From Methylobacter sp. (GTDB taxonomy: Bacteria; Pseudomonadota; Gammaproteobacteria; Methylococcales; Methylomonadaceae): a stretch of 61,013 nt of DNA. The stretch covers positions 1 through 61,013 of the forward strand of contig NZ_JALOCF010000021.1 of the NCBI RefSeq assembly GCF_023227905.1, read 5' to 3'. Both the position numbers and the translations under genes were made by a program. The notes under the pieces were generated by a model. That model saw only the letters and a list, made by a program, of their open reading frames with translations. It had not been told where the DNA came from and made no database searches. Below are positions 17,542-26,410 of this stretch, piece by piece; position 1 is the first letter of the stretch; every line of letters begins with the position of its first letter.

Positions 17542-17642
17542 ATCGTTCCCACGGCCTCCGTGGGAATGCGGTCCGTGTCGCTTCGGCGATGCGGACTGCA
17601 ATGCGTCCACAGCGGCATCTCGACAGAAACCGCGGGAACGAT
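17542..17642. repeat. GTTCCC palindromic repeat, 101 bp
   Basis: The spacer between ahcY and metF is filled by an inverted repeat opening ATCGTTCCC (17542-17550) and closing GGGAACGAT (17634-17642). Inside it, TTCCCACGG and CCGTGGGAA form a tight hairpin, and GCGGTCCG and CGGACTGC can nearly pair. A shorter relative lies after metF. It was checked by eye against the SAH riboswitch consensus and did not fit. It is most likely a dispersed extragenic element that folds in RNA. Confidence 0.7.
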
Positions 17643-17701
17643 ACATTTCGACAGACATCTGTAGCTACAGTCGTTTGATTCCCGGCAGTGAGACCGTAAA
17701 A

Positions 17702-18550
17702 ATGCAAAAGCATCCCCAACTATTTAGTTTCGAATTTTACCCGCCGAAGACCGAAGAAGGCGCTGTAAACCTGCAAGTTGTTCATAGCAAACTGGCAAAA
17801 CTCAATCCGGACTTTTTTTCCGTTACCTTTGGCGCAGGCGGCTCGACCCGCGACAAAACCTTCGCTACGGTCATTGATATTCAATCCAAAGGCATAGCTG
17901 CTGCACCGCATTTGTCCTGTGTTGCCTCAACCAAAGCCAATATCCGGGCGATTCTGAAAGACTACCAGGATCATGGCATCACTAAAATTGTCGCATTAAG
18001 AGGCGATTTGCCATCCGGCACCATGTCAGCCGGAGAATTTCGCTACGCTAATGAGCTGGTCGAATTTATCCGCCAGGAAACCGGCGACCATTTCCAGATT
18101 CATATTGCCGCCTATCCCGAAGTGCATCCGCAAGCTGCCAGCGGTGCGGAAGACTTCAACAACTTCAAGCGCAAGGCAACAGCGGGCGCCAACGCGGCCA
18201 TTACCCAGTATTTTTACAATGCTGAAGCGTATTTTTATTTTGTTGATAGCTGCGAAAAAAATGGCATAACCATCCCCATCGTACCCGGTATTATGCCGAT
18301 TACCCAATACACGCAGTTGTTCCGCTTTTCGGAAATGTGCGGCGCGGACATCCCCCGCTGGCTCAGAAAACGCCTGGAAAGCTTTGGCGATGATCGGGAA
18401 TCAATACAGAAATTCGGCCTGGACGTGGTCAGCAGCCTGTGCCAACGCTTACTGGAAGGCGGCGCGCCGGGACTGCATTTTTATACAATGAACCAGGCTG
18501 CGCCCACCCTGGCGATTTTGGAAAATTTGCATATCAAACCCAAAGACTAA
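17702..18550 (+). CDS. metF: Methylenetetrahydrofolate reductase
   Basis: This FAD enzyme reduces 5,10-methylene-THF to 5-methyl-THF for methionine synthesis. The frame opens with a TTG at 17675, but the ATG at 17702 (MQKHPQLFSFEFYPPKTEEG) matches the family N-terminus; it gives 282 residues. The catalytic Glu lies in FSFEFYPP, and KIVALRGDLP, IHIAAYPEVHPQ and ITQYFYNAEAYF are conserved. Flanking GTTCCC palindromes separate it from ahcY and bioA. Confidence 0.96.
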   Translation: MQKHPQLFSFEFYPPKTEEGAVNLQVVHSKLAKLNPDFFSVTFGAGGSTRDKTFATVIDIQSKGIAAAPHLSCVASTKANIRAILKDYQDHGITKIVALRGDLPSGTMSAGEFRYANELVEFIRQETGDHFQIHIAAYPEVHPQAASGAEDFNNFKRKATAGANAAITQYFYNAEAYFYFVDSCEKNGITIPIVPGIMPITQYTQLFRFSEMCGADIPRWLRKRLESFGDDRESIQKFGLDVVSSLCQRLLEGGAPGLHFYTMNQAAPTLAILENLHIKPKD

Positions 18551-18595
18551 ACACAAGGCCGCGCTCCCAACCCGTATTTGCAGCAAGAATTACAC

Positions 18596-18619
18596 CGTTC
18601 CCAAGCCCGATTGGGAACG
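18596..18619. repeat. Short GTTCCC palindrome
   Basis: CGTTCCCAA (18596-18604) faces TTGGGAACG (18611-18619) across a 6-nt loop. It shares its core with the larger repeat before metF. No U-tract follows. Confidence 0.6.
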
Positions 18620-18646
18620 TCCACCAAACCTGAGCGCAGCTAGCTT

Positions 18647-19999
18647 ATGTCGTCCAACCAATCCCTTTCCAACCGTGACCTTTCCGTAGTGTGGCATCCT
18701 TGCACGCAAATGAAAGATCACGAAACTTTCCCGCTTATACCGATCAAAAAAGGGCAAGGCGTTTGGCTGGAGGATTTTGACGGCAACCGCTATCTCGATG
18801 CGATCAGCTCATGGTGGGTGAATCTATTCGGCCATGCCAATCCTGCCATTAATGCGGCATTAAAAGACCAACTCGATACCCTGGAGCATGTGATTTTCGC
18901 CGGATTCACCCATGCGTCCGCAGTCGAACTGGCGGAAAAACTAATCGAAATAACCCCGCCAGGACTAAGCCGCTGTTTTTATGCCGACAATGGTTCTGCT
19001 GCGGTGGAAGTCGCGCTCAAGATGAGCTTTCACTATTGGCGCAACCTCGGGCAAATCCAAAAGACCAAATTCATCACCCTGGAAAACAGCTATCACGGTG
19101 AAACCTTGGGTGCGCTGGCCGTCGGCAACGTATCGCTCTATAAGGAAACTTACGCACCGTTATTAATGGACGTCATCACCGTACCCGGTCCGGACTGTTA
19201 CCACCGCGAACCCGGCGAATCATGGGAAGATTATTCCACCCGCCGCTTCACGCTGATGGAGGAGACGCTGCAACAACACAGCAATACGGTGTGTGCGGTT
19301 ATCATCGAACCCTTGGTGCAATGCGCCGGCAATATGCGCATGTATGACCCAGTCTATTTGCAATTACTTCGCGCCGCTTGCGACAAATACCAAGTGCATT
19401 TGATCGCCGATGAAGTCGCGGTCGGCTTCGGGCGCACCGGGACCTTGTTTGCCTGCGAACAGGCGGCAACCAGCCCCGATTTCATGTGCCTGTCCAAAGG
19501 CTTAACCGGCGGCTATTTACCGTTGTCGGCAGTGTTGACCACCGATCAGGTCTATCAGGCCTTTTATGCCGATTATCAAACGATGAGCGCGTTTTTGCAT
19601 TCGCACAGCTATACCGGCAATGCTCTGGCTTGCAGGGCAGGCATTGCGACCATCGATATTTTCCGGCAACACAACATCATCGAAAAAAACCGCTCGTTGG
19701 CTGACAGCATGGCGAAAGCGGCAGCGCGTTTCCATGACCATCCGCATGTCGCTGAAGTCAGGCAAACGGGCATGATCCTGGCGATTGAACTGGTCAAAAA
19801 CAAACATACCCGCGAACCCTATCCCTGGCAGGAGCGCCGTGGACTCAAAGTCTATCAGTACGCGCTGTCCAAAGGCGTATTACTGCGCCCCTTGGGCAAC
19901 GTTATTTATTTCATGCCGCCCTATATTGTCACCGAGGATGAACTATTATTGATTGCTGAAGTTGCATGGCAAGGCATACAACAGGCAGTTAAGGACTGA
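18647..19999 (+). CDS. bioA: Adenosylmethionine--8-amino-7-oxononanoate aminotransferase
   Basis: BioA forms 7,8-diaminopelargonic acid in biotin synthesis, using SAM as the unusual amino donor. The 450-residue class III aminotransferase starts with the BioA hallmark VVWHPCTQMKDHE, has ISSWWVNLFGHANPAIN, LIADEVAVGFGRTG, and the PLP lysine in CLSKGLTGGYLPLSAV. Other bio genes are not in the window. It is 2 nt from rsmE, and its SAM dependence fits the preceding metK-ahcY-metF block. Confidence 0.97.
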   Translation: MSSNQSLSNRDLSVVWHPCTQMKDHETFPLIPIKKGQGVWLEDFDGNRYLDAISSWWVNLFGHANPAINAALKDQLDTLEHVIFAGFTHASAVELAEKLIEITPPGLSRCFYADNGSAAVEVALKMSFHYWRNLGQIQKTKFITLENSYHGETLGALAVGNVSLYKETYAPLLMDVITVPGPDCYHREPGESWEDYSTRRFTLMEETLQQHSNTVCAVIIEPLVQCAGNMRMYDPVYLQLLRAACDKYQVHLIADEVAVGFGRTGTLFACEQAATSPDFMCLSKGLTGGYLPLSAVLTTDQVYQAFYADYQTMSAFLHSHSYTGNALACRAGIATIDIFRQHNIIEKNRSLADSMAKAAARFHDHPHVAEVRQTGMILAIELVKNKHTREPYPWQERRGLKVYQYALSKGVLLRPLGNVIYFMPPYIVTEDELLLIAEVAWQGIQQAVKD

Positions 20000-20001
20000 T
20001 T

Positions 20002-20745
20002 ATGCGAGTTTCCAGATTATATACGCCGGCACCGCTGGCCACGGGCAACTTGGTCGAACTGGATGATGACAACGGGCATTATGTCAGAACGGTGTTGCGG
20101 TTAAAAAAAGACGACCCGATCATTCTATTTAACGGGCACGGCGGTGAGTATTTGGGCACCGTTGCCGAAGTCAGCCGAAAAGCCGTGCTGATTGCCGTCG
20201 GGCAATGGGATGACCGTAGTGTGGAATCGCCGTTGCAGGTCATCTTGGGTCTGGGCATCTCACGAGGCGACCGGATGGATTTGACGGTGCAAAAAGCCGT
20301 GGAGCTGGGCGTCAACCACATCACACCGTTATTGACCGAGCGCTGCCTGGTGCAATTCAAAGGCGAAAAAAAACCGCAACGCCTGTTGCACTGGCAAAAA
20401 ATCGTCCAACATGCCGCCGAACAAAGCGGCAGAACCGCCCTGCCCGCAATGCCGGAAGTTGAGCGGCTGCAAGACTGGGTGAACATCCAACAGGGACTGA
20501 AAGTATTTCTCGACCCCTACGCGGAAACGACATTAATGGATTTAAAACCCGACGCAGTGACAGTCACCTTACTCACCGGCCCCGAAGGCGGCTTTTCCAG
20601 TCAGGAACGGGACATAGCCAAAGCCTCCGGCTTTATACCCGTCCGCCTGGGCGCCCGCATATTAAGAACAGAAACCGCATCCATTGCCGCCTTGGCCGCC
20701 GTGCAGCTGTTATGGGGCGATTTCGGCAAAGGAAATAACGGATGA
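20002..20745 (+). CDS. rsmE: 16S rRNA (uracil-1498-N3)-methyltransferase
   Basis: The 247-residue SPOUT-family methyltransferase has an N-terminal PUA-like domain (VELDDDNGHYVRTVLRLKKD) and the SAM knot motifs LLTGPEGGFSSQERD and LGARILRTETASIAALA. It methylates U1498 of 16S rRNA. It is 2 nt after bioA and overlaps the next gene by 4 nt. Confidence 0.95.
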   Translation: MRVSRLYTPAPLATGNLVELDDDNGHYVRTVLRLKKDDPIILFNGHGGEYLGTVAEVSRKAVLIAVGQWDDRSVESPLQVILGLGISRGDRMDLTVQKAVELGVNHITPLLTERCLVQFKGEKKPQRLLHWQKIVQHAAEQSGRTALPAMPEVERLQDWVNIQQGLKVFLDPYAETTLMDLKPDAVTVTLLTGPEGGFSSQERDIAKASGFIPVRLGARILRTETASIAALAAVQLLWGDFGKGNNG

Positions 20746-21617
20746 TCAGGAAAATTATTTATTCAATAGTGCCGCTGCTAGTATTGCTGGCAGCTTCATC
20801 GTTAGCCTGCATCGTAGGCTATTTTATTTTCCAGGGTATTGACGGCCGGTTTCCTTTATCCAAAGTAATCACCAAATCGACGCAGCTGTTTTTGGTGCTG
20901 AGTATTTTTCCAGCCATGGCTTATCTGAAATTGAGCAAGACCGATCTAGGCTTTGCTGCAAAAGCGGTATTTTTTAAGCAAGTATTGCTGGGGTTCGGCT
21001 TGGGATTTGCAACGTTGATGCCGGTGTTTATCGCCGAATATGCGCTTGGCATCCATATCATTGATCAGACGCAGCATTGGACTGCCGGTTTACTGGCTGA
21101 AAAAGCGCTTATCTCGTTGTTGCTTGCGTTGTTGATTTCGATGATTGAAGAGCCTATTTTCCGGGGCATTCTCTTCGCCGGTTTAAAAAAGAACTTGCCG
21201 GTCATTGCGGCAATTATTATCAGCTCAGCTTATTATGCAGCGCTGCATTTCCTGGACAGCAAAACCGAAATACCTTTGCAACAAGCCGACTTATTCAGCG
21301 GCTTTACCTTGCTAGGCGAAGCCTTTGCCAATTTAATGAACCCGCAAATCCTGTCGACATTTTTAGCTTTGCTGATGGTGGGTATCTTTCTTGGCGTGCT
21401 CAGGACAAACATCAAACAAAGCCTGGGCTTATGTATCGGCTGCCATACCTGCTGGGTGTGGCAAATCAAGATGAGCAAGAGTTTATTTAATACTGATTCC
21501 AGCTCGGAATATCTGTATCTGGTCAGCAGCTATGATGGCGTCATCGGCCCATTGGTTACCGGCTGGCTCAGCCTCGCCCTCATCGGCTATTTTGTTTACA
21601 AAAAGGTTCGGGGATAA
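20742..21617 (+). CDS. CPBP family intramembrane metalloprotease
   Basis: The 291-residue polytopic membrane protein has the CPBP (CAAX protease / Abi) signature EEPIFRG at 136-142, a His in AALHF (~169) and a second conserved His in GCHTCWVW, consistent with the glutamate/histidine active site of the family. Bacterial members are linked to membrane-protein processing and peptide immunity; the substrate here is unknown. It overlaps rsmE by 4 nt and converges on yajQ. Confidence 0.85.
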   Translation: MIRKIIYSIVPLLVLLAASSLACIVGYFIFQGIDGRFPLSKVITKSTQLFLVLSIFPAMAYLKLSKTDLGFAAKAVFFKQVLLGFGLGFATLMPVFIAEYALGIHIIDQTQHWTAGLLAEKALISLLLALLISMIEEPIFRGILFAGLKKNLPVIAAIIISSAYYAALHFLDSKTEIPLQQADLFSGFTLLGEAFANLMNPQILSTFLALLMVGIFLGVLRTNIKQSLGLCIGCHTCWVWQIKMSKSLFNTDSSSEYLYLVSSYDGVIGPLVTGWLSLALIGYFVYKKVRG

Positions 21618-21620
21618 ATC

Positions 21621-22103
21621 TCAATCCCTGAAATTTTCAAACTGCAACGGCATGTCCAGCTTCTCTTCCCTGAGCATTTTAATTACGTCTTGCAGATCAT
21701 CGCGGCTTTTGCCGGTCACCCTGACCTGGTCGCCCTGAATGGCGGCCTGAACTTTCAGCTTTTTATCTTTAATCAATTTAACGATTTTTTTAGCCATCTC
21801 CTTATCCAGCCCCTGCTTCATAGTGATTTCCTGACGCATCCCCTTACCGCTAGGCTTTGCATCACCTGTCTCCATGCAAGCTATATCAATGCCGCGCCGC
21901 GTGAGTTTTGCGCAGATAACTCTGAACATTTGCTGTAACTGGAACGTCGATTGGGAGATCATAATCACTTTATCGTCATTCAGTTCAAAGCTTGAGTCGG
22001 TGCCCTTAAAATCAAAGCGCGTGCTGACTTCCTTATTGGCTTGGTCAACGGCGTTAGTAAGCTCGTGTTTATCGAATTCTGAAATGATGTCGAAAGAAGG
22101 CAT
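21621..22103 (-). CDS. yajQ: YajQ family nucleotide-binding protein
   Basis: The 160-residue protein begins MPSFDIISEFDKHELTNAVD and has VSTRFDFKGTDSSFEL and QGDQVRVTGKSRDDLQDVI, which are diagnostic of YajQ. It has tandem RRM-like folds. Homologues bind cyclic di-GMP or nucleotides; in Xanthomonas a YajQ protein is a c-di-GMP-responsive regulator. It is encoded convergently with the CPBP gene. Confidence 0.94.
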   Translation of the reverse strand: MPSFDIISEFDKHELTNAVDQANKEVSTRFDFKGTDSSFELNDDKVIMISQSTFQLQQMFRVICAKLTRRGIDIACMETGDAKPSGKGMRQEITMKQGLDKEMAKKIVKLIKDKKLKVQAAIQGDQVRVTGKSRDDLQDVIKMLREEKLDMPLQFENFRD

Positions 22104-22156
22104 GATTATGATGTCAGGATAATAAAAGGAGCCTAACTATAATAATCTTTGCGGCA

Positions 22157-23401
22157 TTATTCAACACCCCTAGCCGATGCAGACGCTCTAATAAACTCGC
22201 TGACGGCCTTGATCCGCAAGCGCCGAATCGCTTCGCCGATCTGTGCGCCTTTAAGTTCGCCGTTCAGAATAGACGAAGTATCGATCGATGCTCCCGCCCT
22301 GGCTGCACCGCTCAGCAGTTTGGCTTGATGATAAGGGACATTTTCAAGCCCGGCCCGGCCTTTGGCATCCGCCTCGCAGGCCAGCAAAAACTCAGGCAAT
22401 TTATTGACCGGCTTGAATGCCCCCAGAGCGGTCAGCGTATCGGTTAACGTTGAAGCGCGTAATTCGAAAGCCCGATGACAATGGCTATGGTATTGCATGA
22501 CCTGCAAGGCCAGAGCCTTAAACGCGTTGGGCACACGCAAGCGGAGGCACATTTGTTCCAGAATCGGCAGCCCTTGGGTTTCATGCCCATGATGATGCGG
22601 CCAATGTGCTTTGGGCGACACGCCCTTGCCCAGATCATGAACCAATGCCGCAAATCGCACTTCGGGGTTGGGTGACAACAGCGCCGCCTGCTCCAGGCAG
22701 AGCATGACATGAACGCCGGTATCGATTTCCGGGTGATATTTTTCCGGCTGCGGCACGCCGAATAAGCAAGCTATTTCCGGCAAGATTTTATCCAGCGCCG
22801 AGCAATCTTTTAAGGTATAGAAAAAAGCGCTGGGCGATTTTTCATTAAGCGCTTTAAACAATTCCGCCCATACCCGCTCGGGCACCAGATGATCCACCTC
22901 CCCTGCCGTCACCATGGCTTGCATCAAGCCCTTGGTTTCCTCGGCCAACGTAAAGCCGAGATGCTGATACCTTGCCGCAAAACGGGCGATGCGCAATATC
23001 CGCACCGGATCTTCGGCAAAGGCCGGCGAGATATGCCGGAAAATGCGTTTTTCAAGATCGCCCTGCCCGCCGTAAGGGTCAACAAGCTGTCCTTCTGGCG
23101 TCATTGCCATGGCATTGATAGTCAGGTCGCGGCGGATTAAATCCTGCTCCAGGCTGACATCAGGCGCTGCATGCACCGTAAAGCCTTTATAACCGGGCGC
23201 GGTTTTTCTTTCGGTTCTGGCTAGCGCGTATTCTTCCTGGCTTTGCGGATGCAGGAATACCGGAAAATCCTTGCCCACCGGTCTAAAACCCTGACGCACC
23301 ATGGATTCCGGGGTCTCGCCGATCACCACCCAGTCCTTCTCCTTGACCGGAAGCCCCAGTAATTGATCGCGCACTGCGCCGCCAACAAGGTATATTTCCA
23401 C
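22157..23401 (-). CDS. cca: CCA-adding enzyme / multifunctional tRNA nucleotidyltransferase
   Basis: The 414-residue class II enzyme begins MEIYLVGGAVRDQLLGLPVK, the Cca signature, with metal-binding DWVVIGET, the flexible RRDLTINAMA motif and EDPVRILRIARFAARY. A C-terminal HD phosphohydrolase domain is visible (FAALVHDLGKGVSPKAHWPH), typical of gammaproteobacterial Cca. It builds or repairs the 3' CCA of tRNAs; the HD domain gives 2',3'-cyclic phosphodiesterase and phosphatase activity. Confidence 0.96.
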   Translation of the reverse strand: MEIYLVGGAVRDQLLGLPVKEKDWVVIGETPESMVRQGFRPVGKDFPVFLHPQSQEEYALARTERKTAPGYKGFTVHAAPDVSLEQDLIRRDLTINAMAMTPEGQLVDPYGGQGDLEKRIFRHISPAFAEDPVRILRIARFAARYQHLGFTLAEETKGLMQAMVTAGEVDHLVPERVWAELFKALNEKSPSAFFYTLKDCSALDKILPEIACLFGVPQPEKYHPEIDTGVHVMLCLEQAALLSPNPEVRFAALVHDLGKGVSPKAHWPHHHGHETQGLPILEQMCLRLRVPNAFKALALQVMQYHSHCHRAFELRASTLTDTLTALGAFKPVNKLPEFLLACEADAKGRAGLENVPYHQAKLLSGAARAGASIDTSSILNGELKGAQIGEAIRRLRIKAVSEFIRASASARGVE

Positions 23402-23512
23402 TTAGTCGCTCAAGCCGTTTAACAATGCCCTAGAATAACACAGCTGCATTCGAAAAAAGGCATAATGGCCGTGCGTCCGACGCATCACCCAACCTATAAT
23501 CAGGGAAACAAA

Positions 23513-24304
23513 ATGATAGCAATTTTTTTAGCCAGCCTTGTACTGGGCGCTGTTTCTGGGCTCATGGCAGGCCTTTTCGGAATAGGTGGCGGCCTTATTA
23601 TTGTGCCGGTTTTAGCCGTATTATTTGCGGGGCAAGGGTTTCCCTCCGAACTGACCATGATCATGTCGGTGGCAACCTCGCTGGCGACCATTATTTTCAC
23701 CTCGATTGCTTCAGTACTGGCGCATCATCGATTGAATTCCGTTTTGTGGTATAGAGTTCAGGCCCTGGCCCCAGGAATTATGGTCGGTTCGGCTATCGGA
23801 GCCGTGGTCGCGGATCATATAGACGCTGACCTGTTACGCTCTATCTTCATCATCTACTTAGTTTCCGTAGGTGTGCAAATGGCTTTGAAATGGAAGCCTA
23901 AACCCGGACGAGAACAACCATCCAAAGAACTGGATTTCGGTGCGGCAGTCATCATGGGACTGCTGTCATCATTACTCGGCATAGGCGGAGGCACACTGAC
24001 AGTGCCATTTTTAGTCCATTTCCAAACGCCTATGCGAAACGCAGTCGCGATAGCCAGCGCCTGCGGCTTGCCGATAGCCTTGGCAGGAACGTTGAGTTAT
24101 GCCCTGTTGGGTCGGGATGCATTGCAATTGCCGGAGTGGAGTTTAGGCTATATCTACCTGCCTGCTTTTCTGGGCATCATACTGACCAGCATCTATACCG
24201 CCCCGATAGGCGCCAAACTGGCTCATAAACTGCCTGCCGAGGAATTAAAACGCTATTTTTCGCTGCTGTTGTTTGTGATGGCGGCTAAGTTGATATGGTT
24301 TTGA
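23513..24304 (+). CDS. TauE/SafE (DUF81) family membrane permease
   Basis: The 263-residue protein has about eight hydrophobic segments and the paired family motifs GLMAGLFGIGGGLIIVPVL and GLLSSLLGIGGGTLTVPFL. The family exports sulfite or other small organic anions. The frame is open from 23465, but AGGGA is correctly placed for ATG 23513, where the first membrane segment begins. Substrate is unknown. Confidence 0.9.
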   Translation: MIAIFLASLVLGAVSGLMAGLFGIGGGLIIVPVLAVLFAGQGFPSELTMIMSVATSLATIIFTSIASVLAHHRLNSVLWYRVQALAPGIMVGSAIGAVVADHIDADLLRSIFIIYLVSVGVQMALKWKPKPGREQPSKELDFGAAVIMGLLSSLLGIGGGTLTVPFLVHFQTPMRNAVAIASACGLPIALAGTLSYALLGRDALQLPEWSLGYIYLPAFLGIILTSIYTAPIGAKLAHKLPAEELKRYFSLLLFVMAAKLIWF

Positions 24305-24404
24305 AACTGCTTAAATTACCCCCATTCTTAAAATTTACATTATTTTTATGCCGTCAAATTTGCGATAATGCGCAGTCATTTTATTTACAAGGTATCCGTT
24401 GCAC

Positions 24405-25313
24405 ATGTGGTTTAAGAATCTAAGCATTTTCCGTCTTACTGAAGATTTCACTCTAGCTCCAGCAGACCTGGAACAAAAACTTGAACAAATGGCTTTTCGC
24501 CCCTGCGGCAGTCATGAGGAATTCACTTTTGGCTGGACGTCACCGTTGGGAAAATCGTCTGAGCAACTGGTGCATAGCGCGAACGGCTTTTTGATGTTGT
24601 GCGGAAAAAAAGAGGAAAGAGTCCTGCCTGCGTCTGTCGTCAATGAAATGATGCAGGAAAAGATTCTTGAAACCGAAGAACAACAAGGGCGCAAATTATC
24701 TAAAAAAGAACGCACCGCTATCAAAGATGAGCTTATCTTTGAGTTATTGCCCAGAGCTTTCACGTTCTCGAACAAGACTTACGCCTATATCGACCCTAAA
24801 GGCGGCTGGCTGATCGTCGATGCGGCTTCCGCAAAAAAAGCCGAAGATTTGCTGAGCAGCTTGCGCAAATGCCTGGGTTCGTTGCCGGCCGTTCCGCTTA
24901 ATACTATCGAAAAACCGGTTAAAATCATGACCGAGTGGCTGGTCAATAATCAGGCGCCGGACGATATCACGATTGAAGACGAGTGCGAATTGCGCTCACC
25001 GGAAGAGGAAGGCGGCATTATTCGCTGCAAGCGCCATGACCTGAGCCTGCCGGAAATTAAAAATCATCTGGATACCGGCAAGGAAGTTATCAAACTGGCC
25101 GTGAATTGGGCCGATCGCATTGCTTTCATTATCGATGAGAATCTGGCCATTAAACGCCTGAAGTTTCTTGATTTGATTCAGGATCAGGTGGCCGATACTG
25201 AATCAGGCTCTGAAGCCGAGCAGTTCGATGTGGATTTTTCGATCATGTCGCTGGAACTGTCAAACTTCTTTCCGCGTTTGCTGGAGCTGTTCGGCGGCGA
25301 GAATAAGGCGTGA
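24405..25313 (+). CDS. rdgC: Recombination-associated protein RdgC
   Basis: The 302-residue protein starts MWFKNLSIFRLTEDFTLAPA, as in RdgC, and has FRPCGSHEEFTFGWTSPLG, FLPRAF-like and YIDPKGGWLIVDAAS segments. RdgC forms a ring around duplex DNA and inhibits RecA filament activity. A TTG at 24399 in the same frame has AAGG 6 nt upstream, while the ATG at 24405 is 12 nt away. The ATG is preferred on family alignment, so the true start is uncertain by two codons. Confidence 0.95.
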   Translation: MWFKNLSIFRLTEDFTLAPADLEQKLEQMAFRPCGSHEEFTFGWTSPLGKSSEQLVHSANGFLMLCGKKEERVLPASVVNEMMQEKILETEEQQGRKLSKKERTAIKDELIFELLPRAFTFSNKTYAYIDPKGGWLIVDAASAKKAEDLLSSLRKCLGSLPAVPLNTIEKPVKIMTEWLVNNQAPDDITIEDECELRSPEEEGGIIRCKRHDLSLPEIKNHLDTGKEVIKLAVNWADRIAFIIDENLAIKRLKFLDLIQDQVADTESGSEAEQFDVDFSIMSLELSNFFPRLLELFGGENKA

Positions 25314-25336
25314 TTGTAGTTTCCATCTAAATATCT

Positions 25337-25398
25337 CACCACGAAGGCACGAAGGACGCGAAGAAATAAAACTTCGCGTCCTTCGTGCCTTCGTGGTG
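25337..25398. repeat. CACCACGAAGGCACGAAG long palindrome, copy 2
   Basis: The left arm, starting CACCACGAAGGCACGAAG (25337-25363), and right arm (25372-25398, ending CGTGCCTTCGTGGTG) are perfectly complementary over 27 bp with an 8-nt loop. The copy after pepN has the same consensus, so this is a dispersed family. It lies about 24 nt after rdgC. The rest of the 225-nt spacer up to bcp shows nothing recognisable. Confidence 0.9.
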
Positions 25399-25537
25399 AA
25401 TAAAAGAGATTTTTCCACGTTCCAGTCTAAATAACGTACACATATCCAGGTTTTATGAGGCTTGCAGTGAAACTTTGATTGCGCTTACACTGCGGCTTCA
25501 GGCTTTTAACTATCCGTGAACTCGCAAGGAGATTCCC

Positions 25538-26002
25538 ATGTTAGAACAACACCAGCAAGCCCCGCAGTTCAGTGTAAAAAATCAATTTAATGAAACGGTC
25601 AATTTGTCCAATTATCTGGGCAAAAAGAATGTGGTTTTGTATTTTTATCCCAAGGATGACACCCCCGGCTGCACCATAGAAGCCAACCAGTTCACCCAGC
25701 TTGCGGAGGAATTTGCCAAGGCGGACACCGTGGTTATCGGTGTCAGCAAGGATACTTGCGCCAGCCATACAGATTTCATTAACAAATACGGATTGAAAGT
25801 GGATTTGCTGGCCGACGAAGACGGCAAACTCTGCGAAAGCTATGGCGTATGGCAGGAACGGGAAAAGAACGGCGTTAAAAGCATGGCGATTCTTCGCTCC
25901 ACGTTCATTATCAACAAGCAAGGCGAATTGGTTGATGTGGCTTACGGCGTTACGCCCGAAGGTCACGCCCAGGAAGTATTGGAAAAAGTAAAAAACTTGT
26001 AA
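25538..26002 (+). CDS. bcp: Thioredoxin-dependent thiol peroxidase (Bcp/PrxQ type)
   Basis: The 154-residue peroxiredoxin has the Bcp core NVVLYFYPKDDTPGCTIEAN, with peroxidatic Cys in PGCT. Many Bcp proteins carry the resolving Cys five residues later; here that position is not Cys (GCTIEANQF). Two other Cys occur, in DTCASH and KLCESY. It detoxifies H2O2 and organic hydroperoxides in the cytoplasm. AAGGAG is well placed upstream. It is followed 3 nt later by a VOC-domain gene. Confidence 0.93.
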   Translation: MLEQHQQAPQFSVKNQFNETVNLSNYLGKKNVVLYFYPKDDTPGCTIEANQFTQLAEEFAKADTVVIGVSKDTCASHTDFINKYGLKVDLLADEDGKLCESYGVWQEREKNGVKSMAILRSTFIINKQGELVDVAYGVTPEGHAQEVLEKVKNL

Positions 26003-26005
26003 TTC

Positions 26006-26404
26006 ATGGCAACTGTTTTGGATAGTCTAATGTCAAAATTTAATTTCACCATGCATCATGCCAGTCTCGTTGTTGCCGATACGACGGCATCGTTGAAATT
26101 TTACTGCGACATTCTTGACATGCCACAGACCGCCCGGCCGGATCTGGGTTTTCCCGGCGCCTGGTTACAATTGGGCGCTCAACAGATTCACTTGCTGGAA
26201 CTTAAAAATCCTGACCCGACAACCGGCCGCCCCGAACATGGCGGGCGCGACCGGCATATTGCCTTAAGCGTGCCGGATCTGGAGCCGGTCCGGGAAGCGC
26301 TCGAACAAAACGGTATCGCCTACACCCTGAGCAAATCCGGCCGGAAAGCGCTATTTTGCCGTGATCCGGACGGCAATGCGCTGGAGATTCTTCAGCAGCT
26401 CTAA
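26006..26404 (+). CDS. Glyoxalase/bleomycin-resistance (VOC) family protein
   Basis: The 132-residue single-VOC protein shows MHHASLVVADTTASLKFYCD near the start, an IHLLEL strand, RHIALSVPDLEPVREAL, and a C-terminal DPDGNALEILQQL. His and Glu residues at the usual metal-ligand places suggest a metal-dependent member. An internal ATG at 26030 (MSKFNF) is an alternative start. It is probably co-transcribed with bcp. The substrate is not evident. Confidence 0.85.
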   Translation: MATVLDSLMSKFNFTMHHASLVVADTTASLKFYCDILDMPQTARPDLGFPGAWLQLGAQQIHLLELKNPDPTTGRPEHGGRDRHIALSVPDLEPVREALEQNGIAYTLSKSGRKALFCRDPDGNALEILQQL

Positions 26405-26410
26405 ATTTGC

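Noticed and set aside
17536..17701. Possible SAH riboswitch before metF
   Set aside because: The region is a GTTCCC palindrome and the SAH riboswitch consensus core could not be matched by eye. A covariance search would be decisive.
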